In this document: piece after piece, positions 8,512 through 17,224 of the stretch | Position numbering within the stretch: position 1 is the first letter of the stretch | Layout: every line of letters starts with the position of its first letter | NCBI RefSeq assembly: GCF_020731285.1 | Contig: NZ_JAJFOW010000024.1 | Location: 38,980 to 102,979, forward strand | DNA length: 64,000 nucleotides | Direction of reading: 5' to 3' | From: Cohnella baijiui | GTDB lineage: Bacteria > Bacillota > Bacilli > Paenibacillales > Paenibacillaceae | Notes under the pieces: model-generated | What the model was told of the DNA's origin: nothing | Seen by the model: the letters and a program-made list of their open reading frames with translations, nothing else | Database searches by the model: none | Position numbers and translations under genes: made by a program

Positions 8512-9519
8512 ATGAAGGCAACGATTTACGACATCGCCAAGGAGGCGAACGTCTCCATCGCCACGGTCTCCAAGGTGATCAACGGCAAAGGCCGGATCAG
8601 CTCGGAGAAGCGCCGGGAGGTGCTGGAGGTCATGGAGCGGCTGAACTACCAGCCGAGCATGATCGCGACGGCGCTGGCGGGCAAGCAGACGTTTACGCTT
8701 GGGCTGCTGGTGCCGGACATCTCGAATCCGTACTTCGCGGAGATGGCACGTGCGATCGAGGACCAGGGGCACCGGACGGGCTACAGCGTCGTCATCTGCA
8801 GCACGGACAACCGGGACGAGCGCGTGGAAAAATACATCGGCCTGCTGCTCAAGAAAAGCGTCGACGGGATCGTCATCGGAACCGGGGTGGACAATCCGGA
8901 GTTGATCGAGCGGCTCCTGAGCCGACGGATCCCCGTCGCGCTCGTCTCGCGCGAGATGCCGGATCTGCCCGTGCACACGGTCGTCGTGGACGACGATTTG
9001 GGCGGGCGGATGGCGGCGGAGCATCTGCTCGCGCTCGGCCATACGCGCTTCGCCGTTCTCGCGGAGGATCTGAAGGTCGCGAGCAGCCGTCATCGCGTGC
9101 GCGGCTTTCGCCGCGCGCTCGAAGAGCGGGGGCTCGCCTTCCGCGACGCGGACGCGGTCATCTGCGACTTCCAGATCGCCGACGGCAAAGCGGCGGCGAT
9201 CGGCCTGCTCGGCGCGCCCGACCGGCCGACCGCGCTGTTCTGCTGCAACGATCTGCTCGCGATCGGTGCCATTCAGGCGTCGAGGGAGCTGGGGCTGCGC
9301 GTCCCCGAGGACGTCTCGATCGTCGGCTTCGACAATACGATCTTGGCGACCGTGACCGATCCGCAGCTGACGACCGTGGCGCAGCCGATCGAGCATATGG
9401 GCAAGCAGGCCGTAAACCTGCTCATGCAGGACCTGGAGGCGGAGGGTGCCGCGAAAAGCCGCATCGTCGTCCGTCCCGAGCTGGTCGTTCGCGGTTCTAC
9501 CGGAGCGTTCCGGGGGTAA
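8512..9519 (+). CDS. LacI-family repressor, probably of the iol operon
   Basis: The N-terminal helix-turn-helix is TIYDIAKEANVSIATVSKVIN (key residues A8, V12, T16, V17, V20), followed by the hinge helix NYQPSMIATALA. A periplasmic-binding-like sensor domain begins at GLLVPDISNPYFAEM. ATG 8512 is 9 nt from AGAGGG; an ATG at 8503 lies too close to it. The gene follows iolB by 76 bp on the same strand. Bacillus controls iol genes with the DeoR-type IolR, so a LacI protein here is a different arrangement. The TTAAGCGCTTAA sites at 1088, 1197 and 9613 are its likely targets, which is inference. Confidence 0.88.
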   Translation: MKATIYDIAKEANVSIATVSKVINGKGRISSEKRREVLEVMERLNYQPSMIATALAGKQTFTLGLLVPDISNPYFAEMARAIEDQGHRTGYSVVICSTDNRDERVEKYIGLLLKKSVDGIVIGTGVDNPELIERLLSRRIPVALVSREMPDLPVHTVVVDDDLGGRMAAEHLLALGHTRFAVLAEDLKVASSRHRVRGFRRALEERGLAFRDADAVICDFQIADGKAAAIGLLGAPDRPTALFCCNDLLAIGAIQASRELGLRVPEDVSIVGFDNTILATVTDPQLTTVAQPIEHMGKQAVNLLMQDLEAEGAAKSRIVVRPELVVRGSTGAFRG

Positions 9520-9579
9520 GCGGGCAGTCGGAGCGGAGAGAAAATCCGGCACAGCGATCGCTCGATCGCAAAAAAAGAG

Positions 9580-9624
9580 TTGTGCGATGGAGGAAGATCT
9601 TTTAAAATCGAATTAAGCGCTTAC
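9580..9624 (+). promoter_or_regulatory. promoter and LacI-type operator before the aldo/keto reductase
   Basis: TTGTGC (9580-9585), a 17-bp spacer and TAAAAT (9603-9608) form the promoter. TTAAGCGCTTAC (9613-9624) covers the expected transcription start, in the same arrangement as at the iol promoter. A leader of nearly 300 bp follows before the gene. Confidence 0.55.
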
Positions 9625-9765
9625 CCTGGCGAGTCCGCAGCGGCTCGCCGACAGGGCAAGCAAGGCGGGGAGGCCTGCGGTCTCCGGCGCGATCCGTCGT
9701 CCGTCAAGCAGGACGAGGGCCGAATCGAGGATGCGAAGAGGTGCCTCGATTTTCTTTGTGCCGAT

Positions 9766-9785
9766 TCTGGTATCGTTACCAGAAA
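9766..9785. promoter_or_regulatory. palindromic operator of the TGGTATCGNTACCA type
   Basis: TTCTGGTATCGTTACCAGAA has perfect 8-bp arms around TCGT and a central CpG. Sites with the same core occur at 13368, 14381 and 19496. The likely regulator is the LacI protein at 18194-19207. It lies inside the leader of the aldo/keto reductase gene, downstream of the other operator type. Confidence 0.65.
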
Positions 9786-9909
9786 TCCAAAACGGACGAA
9801 AAAGACTGGTTTGACAAGGAAACCGCATCGTCGACATGGAAGGAACGGCGCCTCCGGCCGTCCGCCCGATCCGGGCGGCGGCAAGCGCGCCGCGGAAGGG
9901 AGCGCGAAC

Positions 9910-10839
9910 ATGAAACAAATGACCATCAACGGCGTCCGGCTGTCGCGCCTGATTCTGGGAACCGGCGATCTGCGGAAGCTGAACGGAACGAGCATGCTCG
10001 ACGCGTTCGTCGCGGCTGGCGGCACGACGATCGATACGGCGCATCAATATACCCAAGCGGAGAAAATCCTCGGCGCCTGGATGGCGGAGCGGGGCAACCG
10101 CGACCGGCTCGTCATTCTGACCAAGGGAGCCCATCACGACGACGGCAGCCCCGGGCCGAGGGTGAACCCCGAAGCGATCGACAAGGACCTGCACGAGAGC
10201 TTGGACCGGCTCGGCACCTCGTACATCGATCTGTACGCGCTGCATCGCGACGATCCGCAGGTACCGGTCGGCCCCGTCGTCGAAGCGCTGAACCGGCATC
10301 TCGACGCCGGCCGCATCCGCGCGTTCGGCGCTTCGAACTGGACGCGCGAGCGCATCCAGGAGGCGAACGATTACGCGGCGGCGCGCGGGCTCGCCGGGTT
10401 CAGCTTCAGCAGCACGAATCTGGCGCTCGCCGAGGCGCTGGAGCCGAGATGGCCGGGCAGCGTGGCGGCCGACGCGGCGACGCGCGCCTGGCACGAGCGG
10501 ACGCAGTTGCCGCTTCTGGCCTGGTCCGCGCAGGCGGGCGGATTTTTCTCCGGCCTCTTCTCGCCGAACGACCGCTCGAACGCGGAAATGGTCCGTGTAT
10601 ACTACAGCGAGGACAACTGGCGCCGGTACGACCGGGCGAAGCGCCTCGCCGAAGTCAAAGGCGTCTCGGCGACGCAGATCGCGCTGGCCTATGTGCTTCA
10701 GCGTCCCTATCCGACCGGCGCGATCATCGGACCGCGCAGCGAGGCGGAGCTTCGGGATTCCCTGGACGCCGAAGCGATTGCGCTGTCCGAAGGCGAATTG
10801 GCCTGGCTCCATCTGGAGAGGGAGGAGCTTGCGCCATGA
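9910..10839 (+). CDS. aldo/keto reductase
   Basis: The protein is a 309-residue NADPH-type aldo/keto reductase with the TIM-barrel signatures: TTIDTAHQYTQAEKILG near residue 40 with the catalytic Asp and Tyr, ILTKGAHHDDG with the catalytic Lys, YIDLYALHRDDP, and GASNWTRERI. Members near sugar operons reduce or oxidise sugar and polyol carbonyls, but the substrate here is not known. The ATG at 9910 follows GGAAGGGA; the frame is open far upstream without meaning. Its stop overlaps the next start (ATGA), so the two are co-translated. Two different LacI-type operators lie upstream. Confidence 0.88.
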   Translation: MKQMTINGVRLSRLILGTGDLRKLNGTSMLDAFVAAGGTTIDTAHQYTQAEKILGAWMAERGNRDRLVILTKGAHHDDGSPGPRVNPEAIDKDLHESLDRLGTSYIDLYALHRDDPQVPVGPVVEALNRHLDAGRIRAFGASNWTRERIQEANDYAAARGLAGFSFSSTNLALAEALEPRWPGSVAADAATRAWHERTQLPLLAWSAQAGGFFSGLFSPNDRSNAEMVRVYYSEDNWRRYDRAKRLAEVKGVSATQIALAYVLQRPYPTGAIIGPRSEAELRDSLDAEAIALSEGELAWLHLEREELAP

Positions 10840-11600
10840 GACGCAAACTGGCCGCGCAGCTGTACACGCTGCGCAACGAACTGAAGCGCGACTTCCCGGG
10901 CACGCTGCGGGAGCTGGCGCGAATGGGCTGGACGGCCGTCCAGATCGACGGCTTGCACGGCAACGACCCGCGCGAGATCGCGGCGGTCATGAACGAGATG
11001 GGACTTCGGACGGCGGGCATGCACGTCGGCCTGGAGCGGATGAAGCACGATCTGCCGGCCGTCCTCGAAGAGGCGCGCCTCTTCGGAACCCGGGATTTCA
11101 TCTGCCACTCGCTGCCCGATTCGCTCATGAATCCCGAAGGCTATGCCAGCGTCCGGCGCGACCTGCGAGAGGTGTCGGCCAAAGTCGCGGAGCTCGGCTT
11201 GCGGGTAGGCTACCATAACCACGACTTCGAGTTTCGCACGCAGATGGAAGGCCGATACGCGCTCGATTATGTGCTCGAGCCGGACGCGGAGCGCCCCGTC
11301 TACGCGGAGATCGATACGTTCTGGGTGAAGAAAGCCGGACTCGACCCGCTGTCCTACATCGAGGCGTACGCAAACCGGATGCCGATCCTGCATCTCAAGG
11401 ACATGACGGACGACGACGCCCGGACGTTCGCGGCGATCGGCACGGGGAGCATCGACTTCGTCCCGATCCTGAGCTGGGGCGAGCGGAGCGGCGTCGAATG
11501 GTACGCCGTCGAGCAGGACTACTGCCCGGGGAATCCGCTGGACAGCCTCGCGATCAGCTTCGACAATCTGCTGCGTATGGAAGCGGAAATCGCAGGCTGA
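10836..11600 (+). CDS. sugar phosphate isomerase/epimerase-like TIM barrel protein
   Basis: This 254-residue protein is of the IolE/IolI-like AP_endonuc_2 family. It has LAAQLYTLRNELKRDF at the start, GYHNHDFEF with metal-binding His, YAEIDTFWVKKAG, and PILHLKDMTDD. The C-terminal WYAVEQDYC also matches the family. Members isomerise or dehydrate keto-sugars and keto-inositols. With an aldo/keto reductase next to it and the iol operon upstream, work on an inositol isomer or a keto-sugar is plausible, but this is inference. Confidence 0.85.
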   Translation: MRRKLAAQLYTLRNELKRDFPGTLRELARMGWTAVQIDGLHGNDPREIAAVMNEMGLRTAGMHVGLERMKHDLPAVLEEARLFGTRDFICHSLPDSLMNPEGYASVRRDLREVSAKVAELGLRVGYHNHDFEFRTQMEGRYALDYVLEPDAERPVYAEIDTFWVKKAGLDPLSYIEAYANRMPILHLKDMTDDDARTFAAIGTGSIDFVPILSWGERSGVEWYAVEQDYCPGNPLDSLAISFDNLLRMEAEIAG

Positions 11601-11606
11601 CGATTC

Positions 11607-11618
11607 TGAAAGCGCTCA
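11607..11618. promoter_or_regulatory. cre-like site
   Basis: TGAAAGCGCTCAAC (from 11607) fits the CcpA site consensus at 12 of 14 positions. It sits between the isomerase and the MgtC-like gene. No promoter is clear nearby, so its role is uncertain. Confidence 0.3.
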
Positions 11619-11648
11619 ACCGAAACTGCTCCCGAAGGAGGTGGCGGC

Positions 11649-12377
11649 ATGGGGCTTGCGTTCGACCCGGCCGTTTGGCACATCGGCCCGGTGGAGATGA
11701 CGCTGCGGCTGCTTCTGGCGCTGGGACTGGGAGGCCTGATCGGCTTCGAGCGGGAGCTCGGCGGGCACTCCGCCGGCTTCCGAACGCACATCCTGGTCTG
11801 CCTGGGTTCGGCGGCCATCGTCCTGCTCTCGATGTACGGCTTCGCCGCATTCGCGCCCGAACCGAACGTCCGCCTCGATCCCGCGCGGCTCGCCGCCCAA
11901 GTGATCAGCGGCATCGGCTTTCTCGGCGCCGGCACGATCATGCGGACGGGGCTTACCGTCTCGGGGCTCACGACGGCGGCGTCCCTATGGGTGTCCGCGG
12001 CGATCGGCCTGTCCGCCGGCGCCGGATTTTATTACGGCGCGGTCATATCGACGGTATTGGTGGTGCTCAGCTTGTTCGTGCTCAACAAGATCGAGAAGCT
12101 GTTTTCCCGAACGAAGGCGGTGCGGGAGCTGCTCATCAAGATGGAGCAGTCCTCGTCCGGCGTCGGCCTTATGCTGGCGTACCTGAATCAATGCGGTCTC
12201 GCGATCCGTCAGCTCTCGGTCGAAGTGGAGGCGGAATCGTCCGCGCCGGGCGGCCGCTACTTGACGATTCGGGTGCAAGTGAAGCTGAAGAAGGCGCAAA
12301 AATACGAGGAAGCCATCGCGACGCTGATCGGCATGGAGGGCGTCGTCGGGCTCGAAACGGCGAGTCTGGCCGTTTGA
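11649..12377 (+). CDS. MgtC/SapB family membrane protein
   Basis: The N-terminal 150 residues are an MgtC/SapB membrane domain with about four helices: LRLLLALGLGGLIGFERE with the conserved R/E pair, HILVCLGSAAIVLLS, QVISGIGFLGAGTIM and LTTAASLWVSAAIGLSAGAG. A soluble ACT-like tail of about 80 residues follows. The family affects Mg2+ homeostasis or the membrane ATP synthase, and its exact activity is disputed. The ATG follows GAAGGAGG. It is 48 bp after the isomerase gene and may belong to its transcript, with no obvious metabolic link. Confidence 0.88.
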   Translation: MGLAFDPAVWHIGPVEMTLRLLLALGLGGLIGFERELGGHSAGFRTHILVCLGSAAIVLLSMYGFAAFAPEPNVRLDPARLAAQVISGIGFLGAGTIMRTGLTVSGLTTAASLWVSAAIGLSAGAGFYYGAVISTVLVVLSLFVLNKIEKLFSRTKAVRELLIKMEQSSSGVGLMLAYLNQCGLAIRQLSVEVEAESSAPGGRYLTIRVQVKLKKAQKYEEAIATLIGMEGVVGLETASLAV

Positions 12378-12554
12378 GACGCGGAAGCTGCGAGCGATAC
12401 CTTACTTCACAAAGCTAGGAGACTTGCACGATATGCTGCTGTCGAATCGAAAATCAAAGAACGCCTGCAGGAGCTGGAGGGCTTCCGATACCGTGACGCC
12501 CGGCCGATCGGCTGCTGGAGCGGAGCGAGCTGAACGGCGAGGGGAGGGATTATC

Positions 12555-13265
12555 ATGGGACAAACGCTCGTAGCGGCGCATACGGGCTGCGGCGTACACC
12601 CGGACAACACGATCGAGTCGTTTCTCGAAGGGATGCACGCAGGCGCCGACATCGTCGAAGTCGACGTCCGCATCGCGGCCGACGGTACGCCGATTTTGCT
12701 GCACGACGACTCGCCGCTGCTGCGGGAGCACGCGTTCGGGGAGCTGAATCGGGCGGACGTCCGCAGCCGGCTGGACCCGATCTATCGCGATTATGCGCTC
12801 GCCACGCTCGAGGAGGCGATCGCGCTCTCGGAACGCGAGGGGACGCGGCTCAATCTGGACGTGAAAGTAGCGGACGCCATTGCGCCCGCGATGGAGCTCG
12901 TCCGGCGCAGGGGCGCGCAGGACCGCGTCTACGTCACCGGCTGCACGGACGGCATCCCGGAGCGCTTCCCGGACATCCGGGCGATGATGAACACGCCGGA
13001 TTTCCTCACGCCGGCGCAGGCGTTCCGGTACGCGTCCTACGCGGCATCCGTCTGCCGCCAGGCGGAGGAAGGCGGCTGCGCGGGACTCAACATGAATGCC
13101 AGGACGTGCCGCCGGGAGGTGGTCGAGGCGGCGCATGACCGCGGCCTGCTCGTTTGGGTCTACACGGTGAACGGCAAGGCCGCGATGGCCAAGTACGCCG
13201 GAATGGAGGTGGATGCCATCACGACCCGCCGGCCCGATCGGCTGCTGCAGCTGCTCCGTTCGTGA
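12555..13265 (+). CDS. glycerophosphodiester phosphodiesterase family protein
   Basis: The 236-residue TIM-barrel domain shows AAHTGCGVHPDNTIESF at residues 7-23, with the catalytic His and the N/E residues; the usual HRG is HTG here. IVEVDVRIAADGTPILLHDD near 34-53 has the metal-binding Glu/Asp and second His. NLDVKVAD and the C-terminal VWVYTVNG also fit. Such enzymes release glycerol-3-phosphate from glycerophosphodiesters such as glycerophosphoinositol or teichoic acid pieces. No signal peptide is seen, so it should act on imported substrate. The 12378-12554 gap shows no gene. Confidence 0.87.
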   Translation: MGQTLVAAHTGCGVHPDNTIESFLEGMHAGADIVEVDVRIAADGTPILLHDDSPLLREHAFGELNRADVRSRLDPIYRDYALATLEEAIALSEREGTRLNLDVKVADAIAPAMELVRRRGAQDRVYVTGCTDGIPERFPDIRAMMNTPDFLTPAQAFRYASYAASVCRQAEEGGCAGLNMNARTCRREVVEAAHDRGLLVWVYTVNGKAAMAKYAGMEVDAITTRRPDRLLQLLRS

Positions 13266-13298
13266 AAAAAAACGGTAGCCAATTCGCGCGGGACGTGT

Positions 13299-13326
13299 TA
13301 CACTCGACATCAGGTAAGCGTTTTCA
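13299..13326 (+). promoter_or_regulatory. promoter and cre-like site of the LplB/LipO/LplC operon
   Basis: TACACT (13299-13304) with an upstream TG forms an extended -10. GGTAAGCGTTTTCA (13313-13326) fits the CcpA consensus at 13 of 14 positions and covers the likely transcription start, which predicts carbon catabolite repression. Confidence 0.5.
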
Positions 13327-13367
13327 GAAATAGGCTGCGTCCGCGTCCCTCTTTTTTTCGCCCTTTC

Positions 13368-13381
13368 TGGTATCGCTACCA
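13368..13381. promoter_or_regulatory. operator TGGTATCGCTACCA
   Basis: The 5-bp arms TGGTA/TACCA surround TCGC. It is one of four related sites (9766, 13368, 14381, 19496) and lies between the promoter and the first permease gene, where a bound repressor would block elongation or initiation. Confidence 0.6.
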
Positions 13382-13441
13382 TATCGGGCGCAGATGGACC
13401 GGCGAAAGGCCGAATCCCACAAAGCAGGTGATCCAAGATTG

Positions 13442-14386
13442 ATGCGGCAAAAAAGCTCCGTACCGTCCGAAAACCGTGGAAGCGCCCTATGGAAAAGCAT
13501 CTTGCAGCACCGCTACCTGTACTTCATGTTGTTGCCCTGCATCGCGTTTTTCATCGTCTTCTCGTATATTCCGATGGGCGGATTGCTGCTCGCCTTCAAG
13601 GAGTATAAGTTCAACAAAGGCATCCTGGGCAGCCCGTGGGTAGGCTTCGACTACTTCAAGACGTTTTTCAACTCGTACCAGAGCGGCCAGCTGATCAAGA
13701 ACACGCTGATCATCAGCGCGATGAAGCTGTTTTTGTACCTGCCGTTCCCGATCATCCTGGCGCTCATGTTTAACGAAGTCCGCTCCAAATGGTTCAAGAA
13801 CGTTTCGCAGAGCGTCATGTATCTCCCGCACTTCCTGTCCTGGGTCGTCGTCGTCGGGCTCCTCCAGCGCGTGCTGGCGCCGGACAACGGCCTGCTGAAC
13901 CAGCTGATCTCGGGCATGGGAGGCGACGGCGGCACCTACTTCATGATGGAGCCCAAGTACTTCTACCAGATCATGTTCGGCAGCCACCTGTGGAAGTCCA
14001 TCGGCTGGGATTCGATCATCTACATGGCCGCCATCTCGGGCGTCAACCCCGACATGTACGAAGCGGCCAAAATCGACGGAGCGGGCAAGCTGCGGGAGGT
14101 ATGGAGCATTACGCTGCCATCCATCACGCCGACGATCGTCATCCTGTTCATCCTGTCGCTCGGCAACATTCTCTCGGCGGGCTTCGACCAGCTCTATCTG
14201 CTCCGTACGCCGGGCAACATGCAGCTTTCCGACATCCTGGATACCTACATTATCCGCGTCGGCTTGCAGAGCGGGCAGTACGGATACGCCACCGCGGTCG
14301 GCATGATGCAAGGCTTGATCGGACTCGTGCTCGTCATCGTAGCGAACCGTATCTCGCGCAAAGTTTCCGATACCTCATTATGGTAA
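13442..14386 (+). CDS. sugar ABC transporter permease, LplB type
   Basis: This 314-residue inner-membrane permease has about six helices. It starts with HRYLYFMLLPCIAFFIVFSYIPMGG and carries the cytoplasmic EAA-type loop YEAAKIDGAGKLREVWSITLPS near residues 205-225, which contacts the ATPase. The TLP and DTYIIRVGL sequences are typical of the LplB/YtmL group that pairs with large LipO lipoproteins. The start is ATG 13442, about 10 nt after AGGTGA. No ATPase gene is in the operon, so a shared MsmX-type ATPase is expected. The stop codon lies within an operator. Confidence 0.9.
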   Translation: MRQKSSVPSENRGSALWKSILQHRYLYFMLLPCIAFFIVFSYIPMGGLLLAFKEYKFNKGILGSPWVGFDYFKTFFNSYQSGQLIKNTLIISAMKLFLYLPFPIILALMFNEVRSKWFKNVSQSVMYLPHFLSWVVVVGLLQRVLAPDNGLLNQLISGMGGDGGTYFMMEPKYFYQIMFGSHLWKSIGWDSIIYMAAISGVNPDMYEAAKIDGAGKLREVWSITLPSITPTIVILFILSLGNILSAGFDQLYLLRTPGNMQLSDILDTYIIRVGLQSGQYGYATAVGMMQGLIGLVLVIVANRISRKVSDTSLW

Positions 14387-14394
14387 CGGTACCA
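14381..14394. promoter_or_regulatory. operator TGGTAACGGTACCA
   Basis: The palindrome has TGGTA/TACCA arms and overlaps the permease stop codon, 80 bp before the binding-protein gene. It could adjust expression between the two genes, or help DNA looping with the site at 13368. Confidence 0.5.
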
Positions 14395-14474
14395 GATTCG
14401 CGTAACACCCAATTTCGGTGAAAGCCGTCTTCGGACGAATTTCATACACCATCATCTGAAAAGGGGATAAACGT

Positions 14475-16187
14475 ATGAGCAAGAGATGGGCGAAAGTATG
14501 GACGATACCGGTCATGGCTTCGATGCTGCTGGCCGGCTGCACGGGCGGCAAGGACAACGACTCGTCCGCGAGCGGTACGGCATCGGCCGGCGCCGAGGGC
14601 AAGCCGGCGACCTGGGTGGCGGACCGCAAGATCAAGGGTCTCGTGTTCATGGGCACCGACGACTATACCGAAGACATGAACCCGGAGATCAAGGCGAAGA
14701 TCAAAGAGATGACCGGCGTCGACTTCGAAATCCAGATCATGAAGGCGGACCACTCGATCGACGGCCTGATCGCCGGTCTCGCCGCGAACGATCTGCCGGA
14801 CTTCATCGCCTTCTACCTGAACAACAGCGGACGGCCGGAGATGCCGGTCGTGCTGAAAGCGGCACGCGAAGGCATGTTCACCGACCTGACCCCGCTGCTC
14901 AAAAACACGAAAATCTACAGCAAATACGAGCAAGAAGGTTTCCTGCCGCTCGATACCCAGTACGGCGTCATGTTCCGTCCGGAGTTCAACGGCTCCACCT
15001 ACTTCGTCCACATGAATGTCAATCGCCAGGGCGGCTACGACACGCGCAAGTACGTCGGCGGCCCGTACATCCGCAAGGATATCGCGGACGCGCTGAACCT
15101 CGATCCGAGCACGATCAAGACGACGGATCAACTGTACGAGCTCGCGAAAAAGATCAAGGACGGCCACTTCAAGGACAGCAACGGCAAGGAAGTATATCCG
15201 ATCGGCCCGAACTATTGGGGCGGACAAGAGATCGGCAAGCTTTTCGGCGATCTGGAATGGGGCGAAGTCGGCCAGTTCATCAAGCAGGATCAAAGCGGCA
15301 AAGTCCTTCATGAATCCGAGACGCCTTACGCGATGAAAAAAGTCGAGTACGTCCAAAAGCTGCTGAAGGAAAAGCTGCTGCAGCCGGAGTTTTTCACGAT
15401 GGACGAAAGCCGCGCGACCGAAGGCGCCCTGAACGGATCTTGGGCGATTATCGGAGACATGCACAATTATCTGGACTTTAACCAAGACATGCACTACGTG
15501 CCGCTCGGCCCGCTGAACACGGTCGACGGTGCTTTCCAGATGCAAGTCGCGTTCAAGTCGGGCTACTCCGCGTGGGCGATTCCGTCCTCGACCAAGAAGC
15601 CCGAAGAAGTCGTCAAGTTCGCCGATTTCCTCGCCAGCCGCGAAGGCAAGCTGCTCTGGAGATACGGCTTGGAAGGCCGCGACTACACGCTGGACGCGGA
15701 CGGCAACCCGCTCGTGAAGCAAGAGGTGCTCGACCTGAAGGCGAAGGATCCGAACGAAGCGAAAAAGCTGGGCTTCGGCGGCGTCGGCAACTACTGGGGC
15801 GAGCTGCTCGGCAGTACCGACATCGACTACATGGCTGACTTCGGCGAGATGGAATACGGCGACAAGCTGAAGAAGAGCGAAGACCAAGGCGCGTTGAAAA
15901 TCGCGAACTACTGGCATTGGGACGACAAACGCAAAGCCGCGAACGTCGTCGACGGCTACACGCCGAACGCCTTCCTCGGCGAATTCGACCGCGGGACCGA
16001 TCTGAAGGCGGCCTTCGACAACTACAAAGACAGCCTGGTTCAGGCGTATTACAGCAAGACGCCGGAAGCCGCGCAAAAAATCCTCGACAACGCCTTGAAG
16101 CAAATGCAAGCGGCGGGGCTCGACGATTACCTGAAGCTCGTTGCCGACAAAAACAACGATCCAAAAACGAAAGTCAACTTCAATTAA
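14475..16187 (+). CDS. extracellular solute-binding lipoprotein, LipO type
   Basis: The 570-residue protein starts with a lipoprotein signal peptide (MSKRWAKVWTIPVMASMLLAGC; lipobox LAGC, Cys22), so it is anchored outside the membrane. The rest is a large family-1 solute-binding fold with EMTGVDFEIQ, LPDFIAFYLN and the C-terminal YYSKTPEAAQKILDNALKQM. This size (over 500) is typical of LplA/LipO partners of LplB/LplC and larger than maltose-type proteins. The ligand is not known; neighbours suggest a glycoside or phosphorylated glycan fragment. AAAAGGGG stands before the ATG. Confidence 0.92.
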   Translation: MSKRWAKVWTIPVMASMLLAGCTGGKDNDSSASGTASAGAEGKPATWVADRKIKGLVFMGTDDYTEDMNPEIKAKIKEMTGVDFEIQIMKADHSIDGLIAGLAANDLPDFIAFYLNNSGRPEMPVVLKAAREGMFTDLTPLLKNTKIYSKYEQEGFLPLDTQYGVMFRPEFNGSTYFVHMNVNRQGGYDTRKYVGGPYIRKDIADALNLDPSTIKTTDQLYELAKKIKDGHFKDSNGKEVYPIGPNYWGGQEIGKLFGDLEWGEVGQFIKQDQSGKVLHESETPYAMKKVEYVQKLLKEKLLQPEFFTMDESRATEGALNGSWAIIGDMHNYLDFNQDMHYVPLGPLNTVDGAFQMQVAFKSGYSAWAIPSSTKKPEEVVKFADFLASREGKLLWRYGLEGRDYTLDADGNPLVKQEVLDLKAKDPNEAKKLGFGGVGNYWGELLGSTDIDYMADFGEMEYGDKLKKSEDQGALKIANYWHWDDKRKAANVVDGYTPNAFLGEFDRGTDLKAAFDNYKDSLVQAYYSKTPEAAQKILDNALKQMQAAGLDDYLKLVADKNNDPKTKVNFN

Positions 16188-16227
16188 GAAGTCGAAGCAG
16201 ATCAGCTTGCGTCTGACAGAGGCGGTC

Positions 16228-16267
16228 GAACGGCGGGCGGTCCGATCCGCGGACCGAACCGCCGTTC
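16228..16267 (+). other. strong stem-loop between binding-protein and permease genes
   Basis: GAACGGCGG pairs with CCGCCGTTC and an inner CGGTCCG with CGGACCG. No T-run follows. Such hairpins often protect the binding-protein mRNA and so raise its level over the permease. The second importer has one at the same place (34496-34523). Confidence 0.7.
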
Positions 16268-16291
16268 CGCCCCAACTGGAGGTTGAGGACC

Positions 16292-17200
16292 GTGGGAAAC
16301 GAATTTTATAAGCTGAGCGCGGGCGAGAGAGCGTTCAAGATCGTCAATTACCTGCTCATCATCGCTTTGTGCCTGTCGATCATTCTTCCTTTTCTGAACA
16401 TCCTGGCCTTGTCGTTCAACCCCGGCAAAGACGCGGAGCGGGGCGGCATCTATTTCTGGCCGCGCATCTGGTCGCTGGACAACTTCGAGAAGGTGTTCCA
16501 GGCGGCGAACATCGGTACGGCGTTCGCGATCTCCGTCTTCCGCACCGTCGTCGGCACGATCGCGAGCGTTTTCCTGACCGCCATGGCCGCCTACGCGCTG
16601 AAGAGCAAGACGCTGCCGGGCGGCAAATTTCTCATGATGCTCGTCTTCTTCACGATGCTGTTCAGCGGCGGCATCATTCCGTACTATATGCTCCTCAAGT
16701 CGATCCACCTGACCAATTCGATCTGGGTGTACGTCATCCCGAGCTTGTACAGCGCCTGGAACCTGATCATCATCCGGACGTTTTTCCAGCAGATCCATCC
16801 GAGTCTGGAAGAGTCGGCCCGAATCGACGGCTACAACGACTTTTCGATCTTTCTGCGCGTCATCATGCCCCTGAGCCGCCCGGTCGTCGCGGTCATCGCT
16901 CTGTTCAACGCCGTCGGCCACTGGAACGATTGGTTCACGGGCGCCTTCTACGTGCGCGAAGCGGCGCTTCGTCCGTTATCCACGCTGCTGCAGGAGATGC
17001 TCATGAGCGCGGAAGCGATGCGGGATACGCTCAGCCAAGCGGCCGGCGTCAAGTACGACATGCTCGAGAAGATTCAGATCACGGGCAATTCCTTGAAAAT
17101 GGCGACCATCATCGTCGTCGTGACGCCGATCATCCTCATTTATCCTTTCGTGCAAAAATACTTCGCCAAAGGGATCATGATCGGCTCGATGAAAGAATAG
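16292..17200 (+). CDS. sugar ABC transporter permease, LplC type
   Basis: The 302-residue permease is the partner of the LplB protein upstream. It has LLIIALCLSIILPFLNILALSF as first helix, the ATPase-contact loop LEESARIDGYNDFSIFLRVIMPLS near residues 175-200, and the family ending PFVQKYFAKGIMIGSMKE. GTG 16292 is 9 nt after GGAGG; the upstream in-frame TTG at 16283 directly abuts that ribosome site and is unlikely. It shares about the same C-terminus as the partial permease at the left edge of the window, showing two related importers in this region. Confidence 0.9.
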   Translation: MGNEFYKLSAGERAFKIVNYLLIIALCLSIILPFLNILALSFNPGKDAERGGIYFWPRIWSLDNFEKVFQAANIGTAFAISVFRTVVGTIASVFLTAMAAYALKSKTLPGGKFLMMLVFFTMLFSGGIIPYYMLLKSIHLTNSIWVYVIPSLYSAWNLIIIRTFFQQIHPSLEESARIDGYNDFSIFLRVIMPLSRPVVAVIALFNAVGHWNDWFTGAFYVREAALRPLSTLLQEMLMSAEAMRDTLSQAAGVKYDMLEKIQITGNSLKMATIIVVVTPIILIYPFVQKYFAKGIMIGSMKE

Positions 17201-17224
17201 GGGATCCGAAAGGGCGGGACAACG

